From Paenibacillus sp. FSL H7-0737 (GTDB taxonomy: Bacteria > Bacillota > Bacilli > Paenibacillales > Paenibacillaceae): a DNA stretch of 64,000 nt. The notes beneath the pieces were generated by a model. It saw nothing but the letters and a program-made list of their open reading frames with translations. It was not told the DNA's origin and ran no database searches. Position numbers and translations under genes: made by a program. Shown here piece by piece: positions 1 through 9,115 of the stretch (its first letter is position 1; each line of letters opens with the position of its first letter). Where the stretch lies: positions 3,286,001-3,350,000 of the forward strand of contig NZ_CP009279.1 in NCBI RefSeq assembly GCF_000758545.1, written 5' to 3'.

Positions 1-214
1 CGCACCTTCTATTGACGGCACTGCAACTTTCACTCAGTTCTGGAGTGTAAGACAGTCGAAGAGAGCGACTGGGAGCAATGTTGCTATCACTTTTAGCAAT
101 CACGTTAACGCATGGAAGAAATATGGAATGAATTTGGGAAGTAGTTGGGCTTACCAAGTGTTAGCTACTGAAGGATATCAAAGTAGTGGGAGCTCTAACG
201 TAACGGTGTGGTAA
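1..214 (+). CDS. GH11 endo-1,4-beta-xylanase, C-terminal part (5' end outside window)
   Basis: The window opens inside an open frame (codons from base 2) that ends at TAA 212-214. The last 70 residues are the C-terminal half of a GH11 jelly roll: a WSVRQSKR strand, the helix around [14 protein letters not shown], and the strand [16 protein letters not shown], whose Glu is the family acid/base. It ends right after the catalytic domain like short Bacillus XynA enzymes, with no linker or binding module. GH11 enzymes are secreted and cut beta-1,4-xylan. The start and signal peptide cannot be seen. A second GH11 gene with a CBM36 lies downstream at 1516. Confidence 0.93.
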   Translation, partial: APSIDGTATFTQFWSVRQSKRATGSNVAITFSNHVNAWKKYGMNLGSSWAYQVLATEGYQSSGSSNVTVW

Positions 215-253
215 CAGGTAAACTGTAGCCTCTTAATCGATGATAATAATACT

Positions 254-290
254 AAGGACTGCCGGTCTCACCACCGGCGGCCTTATTTAT
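254..290 (+). terminator. Rho-independent terminator after partial GH11 gene
   Basis: Inverted repeat AAGG-act-GCCGGT / ACCGGC-gg-CCTT (254-283), followed by TTATTTAT. It sits 40 bases after the xylanase stop and separates it from the lipoprotein gene. Confidence 0.75.
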
Positions 291-368
291 TCCAAAAGAA
301 GACTTACATACTACTAAGATCATCGTCACGACTTATTATTTTCCTATCCGTTCAAAGGAGATAAATCA

Positions 369-1202
369 ATGAGAAAACTATTGAGTTTCCTATTCATAGC
401 AACAATAGTTGTTATCAGCGCTTGCTCACAAGAAAAGCCTGAAACGAGTAATGACAATGTATTTGTAAAGGGAGGGACTTTTATAAACACAAAGTCCAAC
501 TACAATGGTGCAACCCTATCGAACTTTTATATCGGTAAATATGAGGTAACTCAAAAAGAATGGAATGAGGTAATGGAAAGTAATCCCTCAGAATTCAAGG
601 GCGACAATTTGCCGGTTGAAATGGTTAGCTGGTATGACGTTGTTGAGTACTGTAATAAGCGGAGTATAAAAGAGGGTTTAACACCCTATTACAATATAGA
701 TAAGAATAAAATAGATACAAATAATAAGAGCGAAAACGATAATATAAAATGGACCGTAACGATCAATGAAGGTGCTAATGGTTATCGATTACCGACAGAA
801 GCAGAGTGGGAATATGCTGCAGGTGGAGGTCAATTAAGCAAGAGTTACACCTACAGTGGAAGCAATAATGCAGATGAGGTAGCATGGTATTGGAAAAACG
901 CTGGAGATAAATACTTATCGGGAGAATGGAACTGGCCTATCATTGAAAACAACAATAATAAAACAAAATCTGTTGGTGTCAAACAGCCCAACGAGTTAGG
1001 ACTTTATGATATGTCAGGGAATGTAAGGGAATGGTGTTGGAACTGGTACGGGGATAGGGGAAGCGATGTCGGATCTTTCCGGGTTGTGAAGGGCGGCGGT
1101 TGGATCGGTAACATCTCCAACAACGAGATATCTTTTCAAGGCAAGTTCGACGCAAATGGCATGGGACCTGATCAAGGCTTTCGTGTGAGTCGTGGTGAGT
1201 AA
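369..1202 (+). CDS. SUMF1/FGE-sulfatase-domain lipoprotein
   Basis: 277 aa with a lipoprotein signal (hydrophobic 5-17, lipobox VISAC). ATG 369 follows AAGGAG at 356-361. The rest is a formylglycine-generating-enzyme-like fold (SUMF1, PF03781 type): FYIGKYEVTQKEWNEVM, the PVEMVSWYDVVEYCN strand, GYRLPTEAEWEYAA, YDMSGNVREWCWNWYG and the closing GFRVSRGE. True aerobic FGEs need a C-terminal cysteine pair. Here the corresponding VVKGGGWIGNIS...GFRVSRG part has no cysteine, so sulfatase-activating activity is unlikely. A surface-anchored binding or scaffolding role is more likely. It lies between two GH11 xylanase genes and has its own terminators, so it looks monocistronic. Confidence 0.82.
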   Translation: MRKLLSFLFIATIVVISACSQEKPETSNDNVFVKGGTFINTKSNYNGATLSNFYIGKYEVTQKEWNEVMESNPSEFKGDNLPVEMVSWYDVVEYCNKRSIKEGLTPYYNIDKNKIDTNNKSENDNIKWTVTINEGANGYRLPTEAEWEYAAGGGQLSKSYTYSGSNNADEVAWYWKNAGDKYLSGEWNWPIIENNNNKTKSVGVKQPNELGLYDMSGNVREWCWNWYGDRGSDVGSFRVVKGGGWIGNISNNEISFQGKFDANGMGPDQGFRVSRGE

Positions 1203-1270
1203 ATGGCGGGAAGGTTATTCTCTTTTAAGTTAAGACTCCATTTCATAAGCAATGATAAAATGATCAAGCC

Positions 1271-1315
1271 AATAAGCTGCTTCCGGTACTCTACCGGAAG
1301 CAGCTTATTTAATTT
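1271..1315 (+). terminator. Strong Rho-independent terminator
   Basis: Perfect 18-bp stem (1271-1288 with 1292-1309, 3-base loop) followed by TAATTTT. It ends the lipoprotein transcript. Confidence 0.85.
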
Positions 1316-1408
1316 TCGTTTATTTCCAACTACAAAAGATCTAAACTTTTCACGGTATAAGCTTTAGTTTATGCATATGAAAAAAATAGGACAATGTTAG
1401 AATCTAAT

Positions 1409-1422
1409 TGTTTCCGCTTACA
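1409..1422 (-). promoter_or_regulatory. CcpA cre site upstream of xylanase operon
   Basis: On the minus strand the site reads TGTAAGCGGAAACA, matching every position of the cre consensus TGNAARCGNWWWCA. It lies 94 bases before the GH11-CBM36 start, the expected place for carbon catabolite repression. The rest of the 1203-1515 gap holds the terminator at 1271 and no clear sigma-A promoter that I could fix. Confidence 0.72.
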
Positions 1423-1515
1423 TTAATAAATATGGAATAAAAAGGAGGTTGATCAAACGGGTTGCACAGCATCTTAGTAAGACTAGTTGCAGTATAACCA
1501 AGAGGAGGACAGCAA

Positions 1516-2643
1516 ATGAAACAGAAGAGAATGCGTTTATTTTTAGTAATCATTATTTGTTTTATGCTTGCATTGCCTGCAGTAAGCGTAAATGCCGCAA
1601 CAACGATCACATCTAATCAAAGTGGCACCCAAGACGGCTACTATTATGAGCTATGGAAGGATTCCGGTACCACGAGTATGACTCTTGATAGTGGAGGTAC
1701 ATTCAGTACTCAGTGGAGCAACATCGGAAATGCTCTGTTCCGTAAAGGTAAGAAGTTCGATGAGACCCAGACACACCAGCAAATTGGAAACATATCTGTT
1801 AACTACAGTGCCAACTACCAACCAAACGGTAATTCGTATTTATGTGTCTACGGATGGACCGTTGATCCACTAATCGAATATTACATCGTTGATAGCTGGG
1901 GGAGCTGGCGTCCGCCTGGTGGAACGTCTAAAGGTACCATTACCGTTGATGGGGGAACATATGACATATATGAGACTACCAGAGTCAACCAACCTTCAAT
2001 TAAAGGCACAGCAACCTTTAAACAATATTGGAGTGTCCGGACGACCAAACGTACAAGCGGAACCATATCTGTTAGTGAACACTTTAAAGCGTGGGAGAGC
2101 AGAGGAATGTCAATGGGGAAGATGTATGAAACTTCGCTTACGGTAGAGGGTTATCAAAGTAGTGGAACAGCTACCGTGACTAGCAATACAATTACGATCG
2201 GAGGTAGCGGAGGTACGAATCCGACGCCAACGCCTAATCCGACTTCAACGCCAAACCCAACCTCCACACCAAATCCGGGCACAAGCACAAAGATAGAAGC
2301 AGAAAATATGACTAAAAGTGGTCAGTATACCTCCAATATAAGCTCACCATTCTCTGGAGTGGCTTTATACGCCAACAATGATCTAGTGAAATATACACAG
2401 AATTTTACGACCGGTACCCATAATTTTTCACTCCGCGGGGCTTCGAATAACTCTAATATGGCGAGAGTCGATTTGGAAATCGGGGGAGTGACCAAGGGCA
2501 CCTTTTATTTCGGGGGAAGCAGTCCCGCCGTTTATACTCTAAACAATGTCAGTCATGGAACCGGAAATCAAGAGATCCAGCTCGTCGTAACTACTGATAA
2601 CGGGACATGGGATGCTTACCTTGATTATCTGGAAATCAATTAA
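1516..2643 (+). CDS. Secreted GH11 xylanase with C-terminal CBM36
   Basis: 375 aa; start supported by GAGGAGG at about 1503-1509. The signal peptide is about residues 1-27 (hydrophobic core 8-20, VNA cut). A GH11 domain covers about 28-225: the nucleophile is Glu121 in [12 protein letters not shown] and the acid/base is Glu211 in VEGYQSSG. A Thr/Pro linker (about 230-258, TPNPTSTP repeats) leads to a CBM36-type module (259-375) with the IEAENM start, GVALYANND and [10 protein letters not shown] end typical of the calcium-dependent xylan-binding family. It hydrolyses xylan outside the cell and forms a likely transcription unit with the CE4 gene that follows. A cre site lies upstream. The CBM DNA is nearly identical to that of the next gene. 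Confidence 0.95.
   Translation: MKQKRMRLFLVIIICFMLALPAVSVNAATTITSNQSGTQDGYYYELWKDSGTTSMTLDSGGTFSTQWSNIGNALFRKGKKFDETQTHQQIGNISVNYSANYQPNGNSYLCVYGWTVDPLIEYYIVDSWGSWRPPGGTSKGTITVDGGTYDIYETTRVNQPSIKGTATFKQYWSVRTTKRTSGTISVSEHFKAWESRGMSMGKMYETSLTVEGYQSSGTATVTSNTITIGGSGGTNPTPTPNPTSTPNPTSTPNPGTSTKIEAENMTKSGQYTSNISSPFSGVALYANNDLVKYTQNFTTGTHNFSLRGASNNSNMARVDLEIGGVTKGTFYFGGSSPAVYTLNNVSHGTGNQEIQLVVTTDNGTWDAYLDYLEIN
2281..2640 (+). repeat. CBM36 module copy 1 (direct repeat of 3442-3804)
   Basis: The CBM36-coding segment matches 3442-3804 in the same orientation with only scattered substitutions, many silent. The linker and catalytic parts are unrelated. Confidence 0.85.
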
Positions 2644-2703
2644 TAAGACGTAGCGGTAATGGAAAAATTTGAAGAGGTAAAGTTGCTGGGAGGGGTAAAA
2701 AAG

Positions 2704-3807
2704 ATGTTTAGAGCCAACGTAATAAAATGGACGGCCATTGCGTCGTTAGTCGTATTCTTATTCACAGGCTCACTGACGATGACTGGCGACAAGGCGCTCG
2801 CGGCCGATTGTTCGAACGGTTATGTAGCATTAACCTATGACGATGGTCCGAACCCTAACAATACTGTAACACTACTTAATGCACTTCAACAAAACGGCTT
2901 GCGTGCAACGTTCTTCAACCTTGGACAGAATGCCCAAAATAATCCGTCCCTAGTAAACCAGCAGAAGTCAGCAGGCATGTGGATTGGGAACCATTCCTGG
3001 TCTCATCCGCATTTGACCCAACTGTCTACCTCACAAATGTCGTCAGAAGTTACAAACACACAAACGACATTACAGTCTATAACTGGTACGGCTCCGAAGT
3101 TGTTTCGTCCGCCATATGGCGAGACTAACGCAACTTTAAAGTCCATCGAGGCCCAAAATGGTCTTACTGAAGTGTTATGGAACGTTGACTCCCAGGACTG
3201 GAATGGAGCCACTACCGCCCAGATAGTAAATGCTGTTGGTACAATGCAAAATGGCGACGTGATCCTTATGCACGATCAGTACCAAACTACGGTTCAAGCG
3301 ATTCCACAGATTGCACAGAATCTCAAGAACCGCGGTCTTTGTTCAGGCATGATCTCGACGAGCACAGGCAGGGCAGTCGCACCTGATGGTGGAGGCACGA
3401 CACCAACTCCGACACCAACACCAACAACTACACCAAATCCAGGCACAAGTACAAAAATAGAAGCTGAAAATATGAGCAAAAGTGGTCAGTATACCTCCAA
3501 TATAAGCTCACCATTCTCCGGAGTGGCTTTATACGCCAACAATGATTTAGTGAAATACACACAGAATTTTACGACCGGTACCCATAATTTTTCACTCCGC
3601 GGGGCTTCGAATAACTCTAATATGGCGAGAGTCGATTTGAAAATCGGGGGAGTGACCAAGGGCATCTTTTACTTCGGGGGAAGCAGTCCCGCCGTTTATA
3701 CTCTTAACAATGTCAGTCATGGAACCGGAAATCAAGAGATCCAGCTCGTCGTAACAGCTGATAACGGGACATGGGATGCTTATCTTGATTATCTGGAAAT
3801 ACAGTAA
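2704..3807 (+). CDS. Secreted CE4 (NodB-type) polysaccharide deacetylase with CBM36, likely acetylxylan esterase
   Basis: I chose ATG 2704 because GGGAGGGG at 2688-2695 sits 8 bases before it; the in-frame ATG at 2659 has no ribosome site. 367 aa with a signal peptide about 1-33. The CE4 domain (36-215) has all five family motifs: TYDDGP (Asp46/Asp47), the NHSWSHPH zinc histidines (97, 101), RPPYG (135-139), DSQDWN and ILMHD (His190/Asp191). A TPTPTP linker (231-247) leads to CBM36 (250-367). CE4 enzymes remove N- or O-acetyl groups with a divalent metal. Pairing with a xylan-binding module and a GH11 gene points to acetylxylan rather than chitin or peptidoglycan. It starts 60 bases after the xylanase stop with no terminator between. 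Confidence 0.92.
   Translation: MFRANVIKWTAIASLVVFLFTGSLTMTGDKALAADCSNGYVALTYDDGPNPNNTVTLLNALQQNGLRATFFNLGQNAQNNPSLVNQQKSAGMWIGNHSWSHPHLTQLSTSQMSSEVTNTQTTLQSITGTAPKLFRPPYGETNATLKSIEAQNGLTEVLWNVDSQDWNGATTAQIVNAVGTMQNGDVILMHDQYQTTVQAIPQIAQNLKNRGLCSGMISTSTGRAVAPDGGGTTPTPTPTPTTTPNPGTSTKIEAENMSKSGQYTSNISSPFSGVALYANNDLVKYTQNFTTGTHNFSLRGASNNSNMARVDLKIGGVTKGIFYFGGSSPAVYTLNNVSHGTGNQEIQLVVTADNGTWDAYLDYLEIQ
3442..3804 (+). repeat. CBM36 module copy 2 (direct repeat of 2281-2640)
   Basis: Second copy of the CBM36-coding segment. The protein differences seen include Thr/Ser after IEAENM, Glu/Lys in VDLxIGG and Thr/Ile in KGxFYFGG. Confidence 0.85.
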
Positions 3808-3860
3808 ATATTCCAAACACGGAAATTGGAGACGGACTGCTTAATATAGAGACAAAATGA

Positions 3861-3900
3861 AAAAAGCAACCCACCAGCCATGACTGGTGGGTTGCTTGCC
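3861..3900. terminator. Bidirectional terminator between CE4 gene and araR
   Basis: 12-bp perfect stem 3866-3877/3884-3895 (GCAACCCACCAG arm) with an A-run on the left that gives a U-tract for araR on the minus strand. The U-tract is weak in the plus direction. Confidence 0.8.
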
Positions 3901-3910
3901 TTGTTACAAC

Positions 3911-4993
3911 CTATCTCTCAACAACGGTCTCACCTTCAATTAACACAGGCTGATAATAAGTGTTGTTCGGAAGGTCTTTTTTTCCTTGTAGTTTCTTAAT
4001 GACCCAATCCGCTGCATCGCGTCCCATGGCTTCTTGTGGGTGTGTCAAGGTGGTTAGTTTGATGTTCGCGTTTTTGGCGATATAGGAATTGTCTTGTCCG
4101 ATAATCGATAATTCCTCCGGAATAGTGATGTCCAGCTGTCTGCAGGCATGAACCACTTCCAACCCAACCTCGTCGTTATAACAAACAATAGCAGTGAGCG
4201 TATCTCTATTTTTATTCAGAAAATCCTTCAAGTCTGTAGATAACGTCTGTTTTGTCTCCGTGTTGAATGAAAAAATCTGCTCAGGATAAAATCGTAATTT
4301 GGATTCTCCGAGTGCTTTAATATACCCTTTCATCCGATACTTCCCTTGTAAATCATCCATTTTTGCAATGAGCCCTATTTGGGTGTGCCCTTTGGTTATC
4401 AACTCTTTTGTTGCCAAATAACTGGACTGCACGTCATCAAGACAAAGGTACGGCAGTTCTATTTCTTCATAAAAGGCATTAATCATGATAATCGGAATAT
4501 CCTGTTCCTTAAACGACAGGTAGTAAGCAATATTAGGGTTATATAGATTGCTTTTCGTCGGTTCAATAATTAAACCATCTACACCGTAGGACAACATCAT
4601 TTCCAGTGCCTTTTTTTCTTGAGCAACATCGTTATTTGTACTAGCTAATAGTAGAGAGTAATTATCCTCATTTAGCCGGCTCTCGATCCCACGGATAATG
4701 GAAGGAAAGATATAGTCGGAAATATAGGTCGTGATTACACCGATCGTCTTCTTATGGGAACTCCCGCCGGTCTTCGAACGATATTGGTTGCTGACATAAG
4801 TACCAGAACCTTTTTCGCTTCGCAGGAAGCCTTCGTTGGAAAGTTCTAAAATTGCTTTTCGAACAGTCTGCCGGCTAACTTCGTACATGGACTGCAAGGC
4901 AGATTCAGTAGGGATTTGCTCACCAACATTGTAATCTCCCGAAAGGATTTTGCTTTTTATGTCATCTAATATCACTTGATACTTTGGTTTCAT
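3911..4993 (-). CDS. araR: AraR, L-arabinose-responsive GntR/LacI-type repressor
   Basis: 360 aa. The N-terminus (1-70) is a GntR winged helix (ILSGDYNVGEQIPTESALQSMYEVSRQTVRKAIL, GSGTYV wing). Residues about 80-355 form a LacI/periplasmic-binding-like effector domain (IGVITTYISDYIFPSIIRGIE, DGLIIEP, GLIAKMDDLQGKYRMKGY). This fusion is the AraR signature. The start is supported by AAAGAGG upstream. It is divergent from araBDA, and AraR-type operators lie in the shared gap, one just after a TATAAT on the araR side, which suggests autorepression. L-arabinose would release it. Confidence 0.93.
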   Translation of the reverse strand: MKPKYQVILDDIKSKILSGDYNVGEQIPTESALQSMYEVSRQTVRKAILELSNEGFLRSEKGSGTYVSNQYRSKTGGSSHKKTIGVITTYISDYIFPSIIRGIESRLNEDNYSLLLASTNNDVAQEKKALEMMLSYGVDGLIIEPTKSNLYNPNIAYYLSFKEQDIPIIMINAFYEEIELPYLCLDDVQSSYLATKELITKGHTQIGLIAKMDDLQGKYRMKGYIKALGESKLRFYPEQIFSFNTETKQTLSTDLKDFLNKNRDTLTAIVCYNDEVGLEVVHACRQLDITIPEELSIIGQDNSYIAKNANIKLTTLTHPQEAMGRDAADWVIKKLQGKKDLPNNTYYQPVLIEGETVVER

Positions 4994-5043
4994 GTAATTC
5001 CTCTTTCCATTCTTGTTCGCTAAGTTATTCGTATATTCGGTAA

Positions 5044-5059
5044 ATTTGTATGTACAAAT
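5044..5059. promoter_or_regulatory. AraR operator on the araR side
   Basis: ATTTGTATGTACAAAT: perfect arms ATTTGTA/TACAAAT, matching the B. subtilis AraR operator pattern. A minus-strand TATAAT occupies 5058-5063, so the operator overlaps the araR promoter. Confidence 0.85.
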
Positions 5060-5128
5060 TATAGCATGACAACAAAAAAAATAGAAAGGGGCTCTTTTTT
5101 TATACAGTTAAATCATTATTATCTCCAT

Positions 5129-5144
5129 ATTTGTATGTATATAT
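5129..5144. promoter_or_regulatory. Degenerate AraR operator
   Basis: ATTTGTATGTATATAT: one good arm and one decayed arm. It lies about 31 bases from the next operator, possibly for cooperative binding. Confidence 0.5.
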
Positions 5145-5154
5145 AACTAATCAA

Positions 5155-5184
5155 TTGACAAATGTACGTACAAAAAATTATACT
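5155..5184 (+). promoter_or_regulatory. araBDA promoter with AraR operator in the spacer
   Basis: TTGACA at 5155-5160 and TATACT at 5179-5184 with an 18-base spacer. An AraR-like palindrome (core TGTACGTACA, 5160-5175) fills the spacer, so bound AraR would block RNA polymerase. A weak cre-like sequence (11 of 14 positions) lies at 5228-5241 just before the ribosome site. Confidence 0.82.
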
Positions 5185-5255
5185 AAAGCTGTCAATTAAG
5201 AAAGCAAACTCTTATCATGACCTTTTAAAAAAGCGCTCTCAGAGAGGTGACAAAC

Positions 5256-6863
5256 GTGATATCGAATCGATTAAGCATCGAACAAGCGATTAATAAGGGA
5301 GAAACTTCGCTTGGTATTGAATTTGGGTCTACGCGCATTAAAGTTGTACTTATCGATCATAGCTTTCAAACGATCGCTTCTGGAAGTTACGAATGGGAAA
5401 ATCAGTTGAAGGACGGTTTTTGGACGTACAACTTGGAAGATATTATCAAAGGTCTGCAAGACGCCTATCGCGAGATGAAGGAAGAAGTTGCTCAAAAATA
5501 CGGAATCACCCTTCAAACGGTTGGTTCAATCGGTTTTTCTGCAATGATGCATGGATACATGGCTTTCGACGAGCACAATGAACTGCTTGTTCCATTCCGG
5601 ACTTGGCGTAATGCAACTACAGGTGCGGCTGCCAAAGCATTGACCGAGCTGTTTGGGTTTAATATCCCAGAACGCTGGAGCATTGCTCATCTTTATCAGG
5701 CGATTTTGAATGAAGAAGAACATGTGCCACAGATACGTTTTGTTACGACACTAGCAGGATACATTCATTGGCTATTGACTGGAAATAAAGCACTTGGTGT
5801 TGGTGATGCATCCGGTATGTTTCCAATTGATGAAACTACAAGAAATTTTAACGCTTCCATGATACAGCAGTTTGATGAACTGGTTGCAAGCAAAGCTTAT
5901 CCGTGGAAGACCAGTGATTTACTTCCTAAGGTGTATGTTGCAGGAGAGCAAGCAGGCGTTTTAAGCGAAGCGGGAGCTAAAATTCTGGATCCATCGCTGC
6001 ATTTACAATCAGGTATTCCGCTTAGTCCTCCAGAGGGGGATGCTGGAACCGGGATGGTTGCAACGAATAGCGTAAGAAAACGCACCGGGAATGTATCTGT
6101 AGGAACCTCTGTTTTTGCCATGATTGTATTAGAAAAAGAACTTTCCAAGGTTTATCCGGAAATCGATATGGTTACTACTCCGAACGGAAGTCCAGTGGGC
6201 ATGGTTCATGCGAATAACTGTTCAAGTGACCTCAACGCCTGGCTCGGGTTATTCCGTGAATTCTATGAAGCCATGGGACACAAAGTGGATGCCAATAAAT
6301 TGTACAGCGTGCTATTAAATAAAGCTTTGGAAGCAGATCCTGATGCCGGTGGATTACTAAGCTATGGTTATCTCTCAGGAGAGAATATTACTGGGTTAGA
6401 ACAAGGTCGTCCGCTATTTGTCCGCTCGCCGGAGAGCAAATTCAATCTGTCCAACTTTATGCGTACACATCTATTCAGCGCCTTTGGTGCTTTGAAAATT
6501 GGAATGGACATTTTGACGAAGGGAGAGAATGTAGCCATTGATAGTATTTTAGGCCACGGCGGCTTATTTAAGACTCCGGTAGTGGGTCAAAAAATGATGG
6601 CAGCTTCAATGAATGTTCCTGTTTCCGTAATGTCGACTGCCGGTGAAGGCGGTGCATGGGGAATGGCTATTCTTGCCGCTTACATGATGAATAAAAATCA
6701 GGAAGAAAGTTTAGAAGACTTCCTCGATCAAAAAGTGTTCAAAGATGTTAAGGGTGAAGAAATTCATCCAGAGGCAACCGACATTAAAGGATTTGAAACC
6801 TTTATCGAACGTTATAAAAAGGGTCTGGCGATTGAGCAGTCCGCTGTTGACAATTTAGTGTGA
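5256..6863 (+). CDS. araB: Ribulokinase AraB
   Basis: Phosphorylates L-ribulose with ATP, second step of arabinose use. I prefer GTG 5256, which has AGAGAGG 8 bases upstream, over GTG 5247, which overlaps that site. The product is 535 aa of the FGGY sugar-kinase fold: an N-terminal phosphate-binding loop [51 protein letters not shown], and C-terminal ATPase motifs [14 protein letters not shown] and [17 protein letters not shown]. It resembles the alternative AraB type found in lactobacilli and Bacteroidetes more than the E. coli enzyme. First gene of araB-araD-araA. Confidence 0.93.
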   Translation: MISNRLSIEQAINKGETSLGIEFGSTRIKVVLIDHSFQTIASGSYEWENQLKDGFWTYNLEDIIKGLQDAYREMKEEVAQKYGITLQTVGSIGFSAMMHGYMAFDEHNELLVPFRTWRNATTGAAAKALTELFGFNIPERWSIAHLYQAILNEEEHVPQIRFVTTLAGYIHWLLTGNKALGVGDASGMFPIDETTRNFNASMIQQFDELVASKAYPWKTSDLLPKVYVAGEQAGVLSEAGAKILDPSLHLQSGIPLSPPEGDAGTGMVATNSVRKRTGNVSVGTSVFAMIVLEKELSKVYPEIDMVTTPNGSPVGMVHANNCSSDLNAWLGLFREFYEAMGHKVDANKLYSVLLNKALEADPDAGGLLSYGYLSGENITGLEQGRPLFVRSPESKFNLSNFMRTHLFSAFGALKIGMDILTKGENVAIDSILGHGGLFKTPVVGQKMMAASMNVPVSVMSTAGEGGAWGMAILAAYMMNKNQEESLEDFLDQKVFKDVKGEEIHPEATDIKGFETFIERYKKGLAIEQSAVDNLV

Positions 6864-6879
6864 AAATGGAGGTGGCAAG

Positions 6880-7575
6880 ATGTTAGAACAACTTAAAGAA
6901 GAGGTTTTTCAAGCCAATCTGGAATTGCCGAAGCAAGGACTTATTAAATATACATGGGGAAATGTGAGTGCAATTGATCGTGAAAGTGGATTATTCGTAA
7001 TCAAACCTAGTGGTGTAGATTATGAAACAATGAAAGCCAGCGATATGGTAGTTGTTGATCTGGATGGCAATGTGGTTGAAGGAGATATGAGACCTTCCTC
7101 CGATACACCTACTCACGCCGTGCTTTATAAGCATTACTCCGAGATCGGGGGAATCGTTCACACGCATTCCACTTGGGCAACCATTTGGGCTCAAGCAGGA
7201 CTAGATGTTCCTGTCATGGGAACGACCCATGCTGATACCTTCTATGGTTCCATTCCTTGTGCGCGTTTCTTGACGCAAGAAGAAGTCGATCGTGGTTACG
7301 AAGCGGAAACGGGTAATGTAATCATCGAGACCTTTGAACAACGTGGGATTGATATTATGGCGGTTCCTGGTGTTTTACTTAAAGGACACGGACCCTTTAC
7401 TTGGGGGAAAAATGCGAAATCGGCGGTAATAAACAGTGTAGTTTTGGATGAAGTATCCAAAATGAATTTGTTTGCAAGAGAGCTGAACCATTTTGCTGAG
7501 GAGTTGCCACAACGTATTTTAGATAAACATTACTTGCGAAAACATGGAAAAGACGCTTATTACGGACAAAAATAA
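6880..7575 (+). CDS. araD: L-ribulose-5-phosphate 4-epimerase AraD
   Basis: 231 aa, the usual AraD length; ATG 6880 has GGAGGTGG upstream and follows araB by 16 bases. Class II aldolase-type fold: [22 protein letters not shown], the phosphate-binding [11 protein letters not shown] stretch, zinc histidines 94 and 96 in IVHTHSTWA, and a third in [10 protein letters not shown] (about 170). It converts L-ribulose-5-P to D-xylulose-5-P for the pentose phosphate pathway. Confidence 0.95.
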   Translation: MLEQLKEEVFQANLELPKQGLIKYTWGNVSAIDRESGLFVIKPSGVDYETMKASDMVVVDLDGNVVEGDMRPSSDTPTHAVLYKHYSEIGGIVHTHSTWATIWAQAGLDVPVMGTTHADTFYGSIPCARFLTQEEVDRGYEAETGNVIIETFEQRGIDIMAVPGVLLKGHGPFTWGKNAKSAVINSVVLDEVSKMNLFARELNHFAEELPQRILDKHYLRKHGKDAYYGQK

Positions 7576-7607
7576 TTAAACCACAAAATTACGAAAAGAG
7601 GATGAAT

Positions 7608-9032
7608 ATGTCAACAGCAGTAGCAAAAGAATTTTGGTTTGTCGTAGGTTCACAACATCTTTATGGCGAAGAAGCATTGGCTGAAGTTAAGGCGCATGCC
7701 CAAACGATGACAGATGCTTTGAATAAAAGCGGAGTTTTACCTTACCCACTAGTGTTACAGGATTTGGCTGTCAGCACAGATAAAATCACAAACATCATGA
7801 AAGAAGTCAATTACCGCGATGAAGTTGCCGGTGTTATCACTTGGATGCATACCTTCTCACCTGCAAAAATGTGGATCCGCGGAACTAAAATGCTGCAAAA
7901 GCCTTTGCTACATCTAGCTACGCAATATAATGAAAGTATCCCATGGGCAACGATCGATATGGATTTCATGAATCTAAATCAAGCCGCTCATGGTGACCGT
8001 GAATATGGTTTTATTAACGCCCGTTTGAACAAACAAAACAAAGTGGTAGTAGGCTACTGGGAACGTCCTGAAGTCCAAAAGCAAATTGCAGAATGGATGG
8101 ACGTAGCCGTTGCTTATAACGAAAGCTTTAATATCAAGGTCGCTCGCTTTGGTGACAATATGCGTAACGTTGGCGTAACCGAAGGAGATAAGGTTGAAGC
8201 CCAAATTCAATTTGGATGGACTGTTGACTACTTTGGTATTGGCGATCTAGTACAAATCATTAATGAAGTTAAAGAAGAAGAGATCGACGCCTTATTCGCT
8301 GAGTATTCAGAGCTGTATGAATTTGATTATGGGACTAACAGCAAAGAAGCTTGGGAAGCTAGCGTGAGAGTTCAAGCAAGCTATGAAATTGCTATTAAAA
8401 GTTTCCTTGATCAAGGTGGCTACAACGCCTTCACATCGAACTTCGAAGATTTACACGGAATGAAACAACTTCCAGGACTTGCTGTTCAACGACTGATGGC
8501 ACAAGGCTATGGTTTTGCTGGAGAAGGAGATTGGAAGACTGCAGCTCTCGATCGCTTGCTTAAAGTGATGAGCCATAACCAATCCACTGGCTTTATGGAA
8601 GATTACACTTATGAATTGACGGTTGGTCAAGAATCCATTCTTCAATCCCATATGCTTGAAGTAGATCCTACTTTGGCAAGCAACAAACCAAAAATTATCG
8701 TATCTCCACTGGGTATTGGTGGTAAAGACGATCCAGCACGTTTAGTATTTGACGGTAAAGCAGGAGACGGTGTAGTTGTTTCCATGGCTGACTTTGGGAC
8801 TCATTACAAACTATTGATCAATGAAGTTACTGCTTTCGAACCAACGGTTCCAGCTCCCAACCTTCCAGTAGCTCGTGTACTTTGGAATGTTAAGCCTAAC
8901 TTCCAAGATGGGGTTAAAGCTTGGATCGAAAATGGTGGCGGTCACCATACCGTTGTTTCATTAACGCTTACAACAGACCAAATTATTGCTTATGCAAAAC
9001 TTGTAAACTTGGAATATGTAGTTATTAAATAA
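7608..9032 (+). CDS. araA: L-arabinose isomerase AraA
   Basis: I chose ATG 7608, 6 bases after AAAAGAGG (7594-7601); the ATG at 7602 is too close. 474 aa, the family length. Key pieces are [12 protein letters not shown] at the N-terminus, [18 protein letters not shown], the manganese-binding Glu in [13 protein letters not shown] and in FMEDYTYEL, His in [11 protein letters not shown], and the C-terminal GGGHHTVVS histidine. It interconverts L-arabinose and L-ribulose, the first intracellular step. No arabinose transporter gene is in the window. Confidence 0.96.
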   Translation: MSTAVAKEFWFVVGSQHLYGEEALAEVKAHAQTMTDALNKSGVLPYPLVLQDLAVSTDKITNIMKEVNYRDEVAGVITWMHTFSPAKMWIRGTKMLQKPLLHLATQYNESIPWATIDMDFMNLNQAAHGDREYGFINARLNKQNKVVVGYWERPEVQKQIAEWMDVAVAYNESFNIKVARFGDNMRNVGVTEGDKVEAQIQFGWTVDYFGIGDLVQIINEVKEEEIDALFAEYSELYEFDYGTNSKEAWEASVRVQASYEIAIKSFLDQGGYNAFTSNFEDLHGMKQLPGLAVQRLMAQGYGFAGEGDWKTAALDRLLKVMSHNQSTGFMEDYTYELTVGQESILQSHMLEVDPTLASNKPKIIVSPLGIGGKDDPARLVFDGKAGDGVVVSMADFGTHYKLLINEVTAFEPTVPAPNLPVARVLWNVKPNFQDGVKAWIENGGGHHTVVSLTLTTDQIIAYAKLVNLEYVVIK

Positions 9033-9053
9033 TAGCAAAGCTTTATTACGATT

Positions 9054-9105
9054 AATAGGACTCCATTCCTCGAGCTTTTTGAGGAATGGAGTCCTATTTG
9101 TTTGT
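9054..9105. terminator. Bidirectional terminator between araA and GH8 gene
   Basis: 18-bp perfect stem 9054-9071/9081-9098 with a 9-base loop and flanking T-rich sequence. It serves the araBDA operon and the convergent GH43-GH8 operon. Confidence 0.85.
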
Positions 9106-9115
9106 TCGATTTCCT

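Noticed and set aside
1440..1497. Possible leader peptide before the xylanase
   Set aside because: AAGGAGG is present but the next in-frame start is 13 bases away and the peptide has no leader-like repeats.
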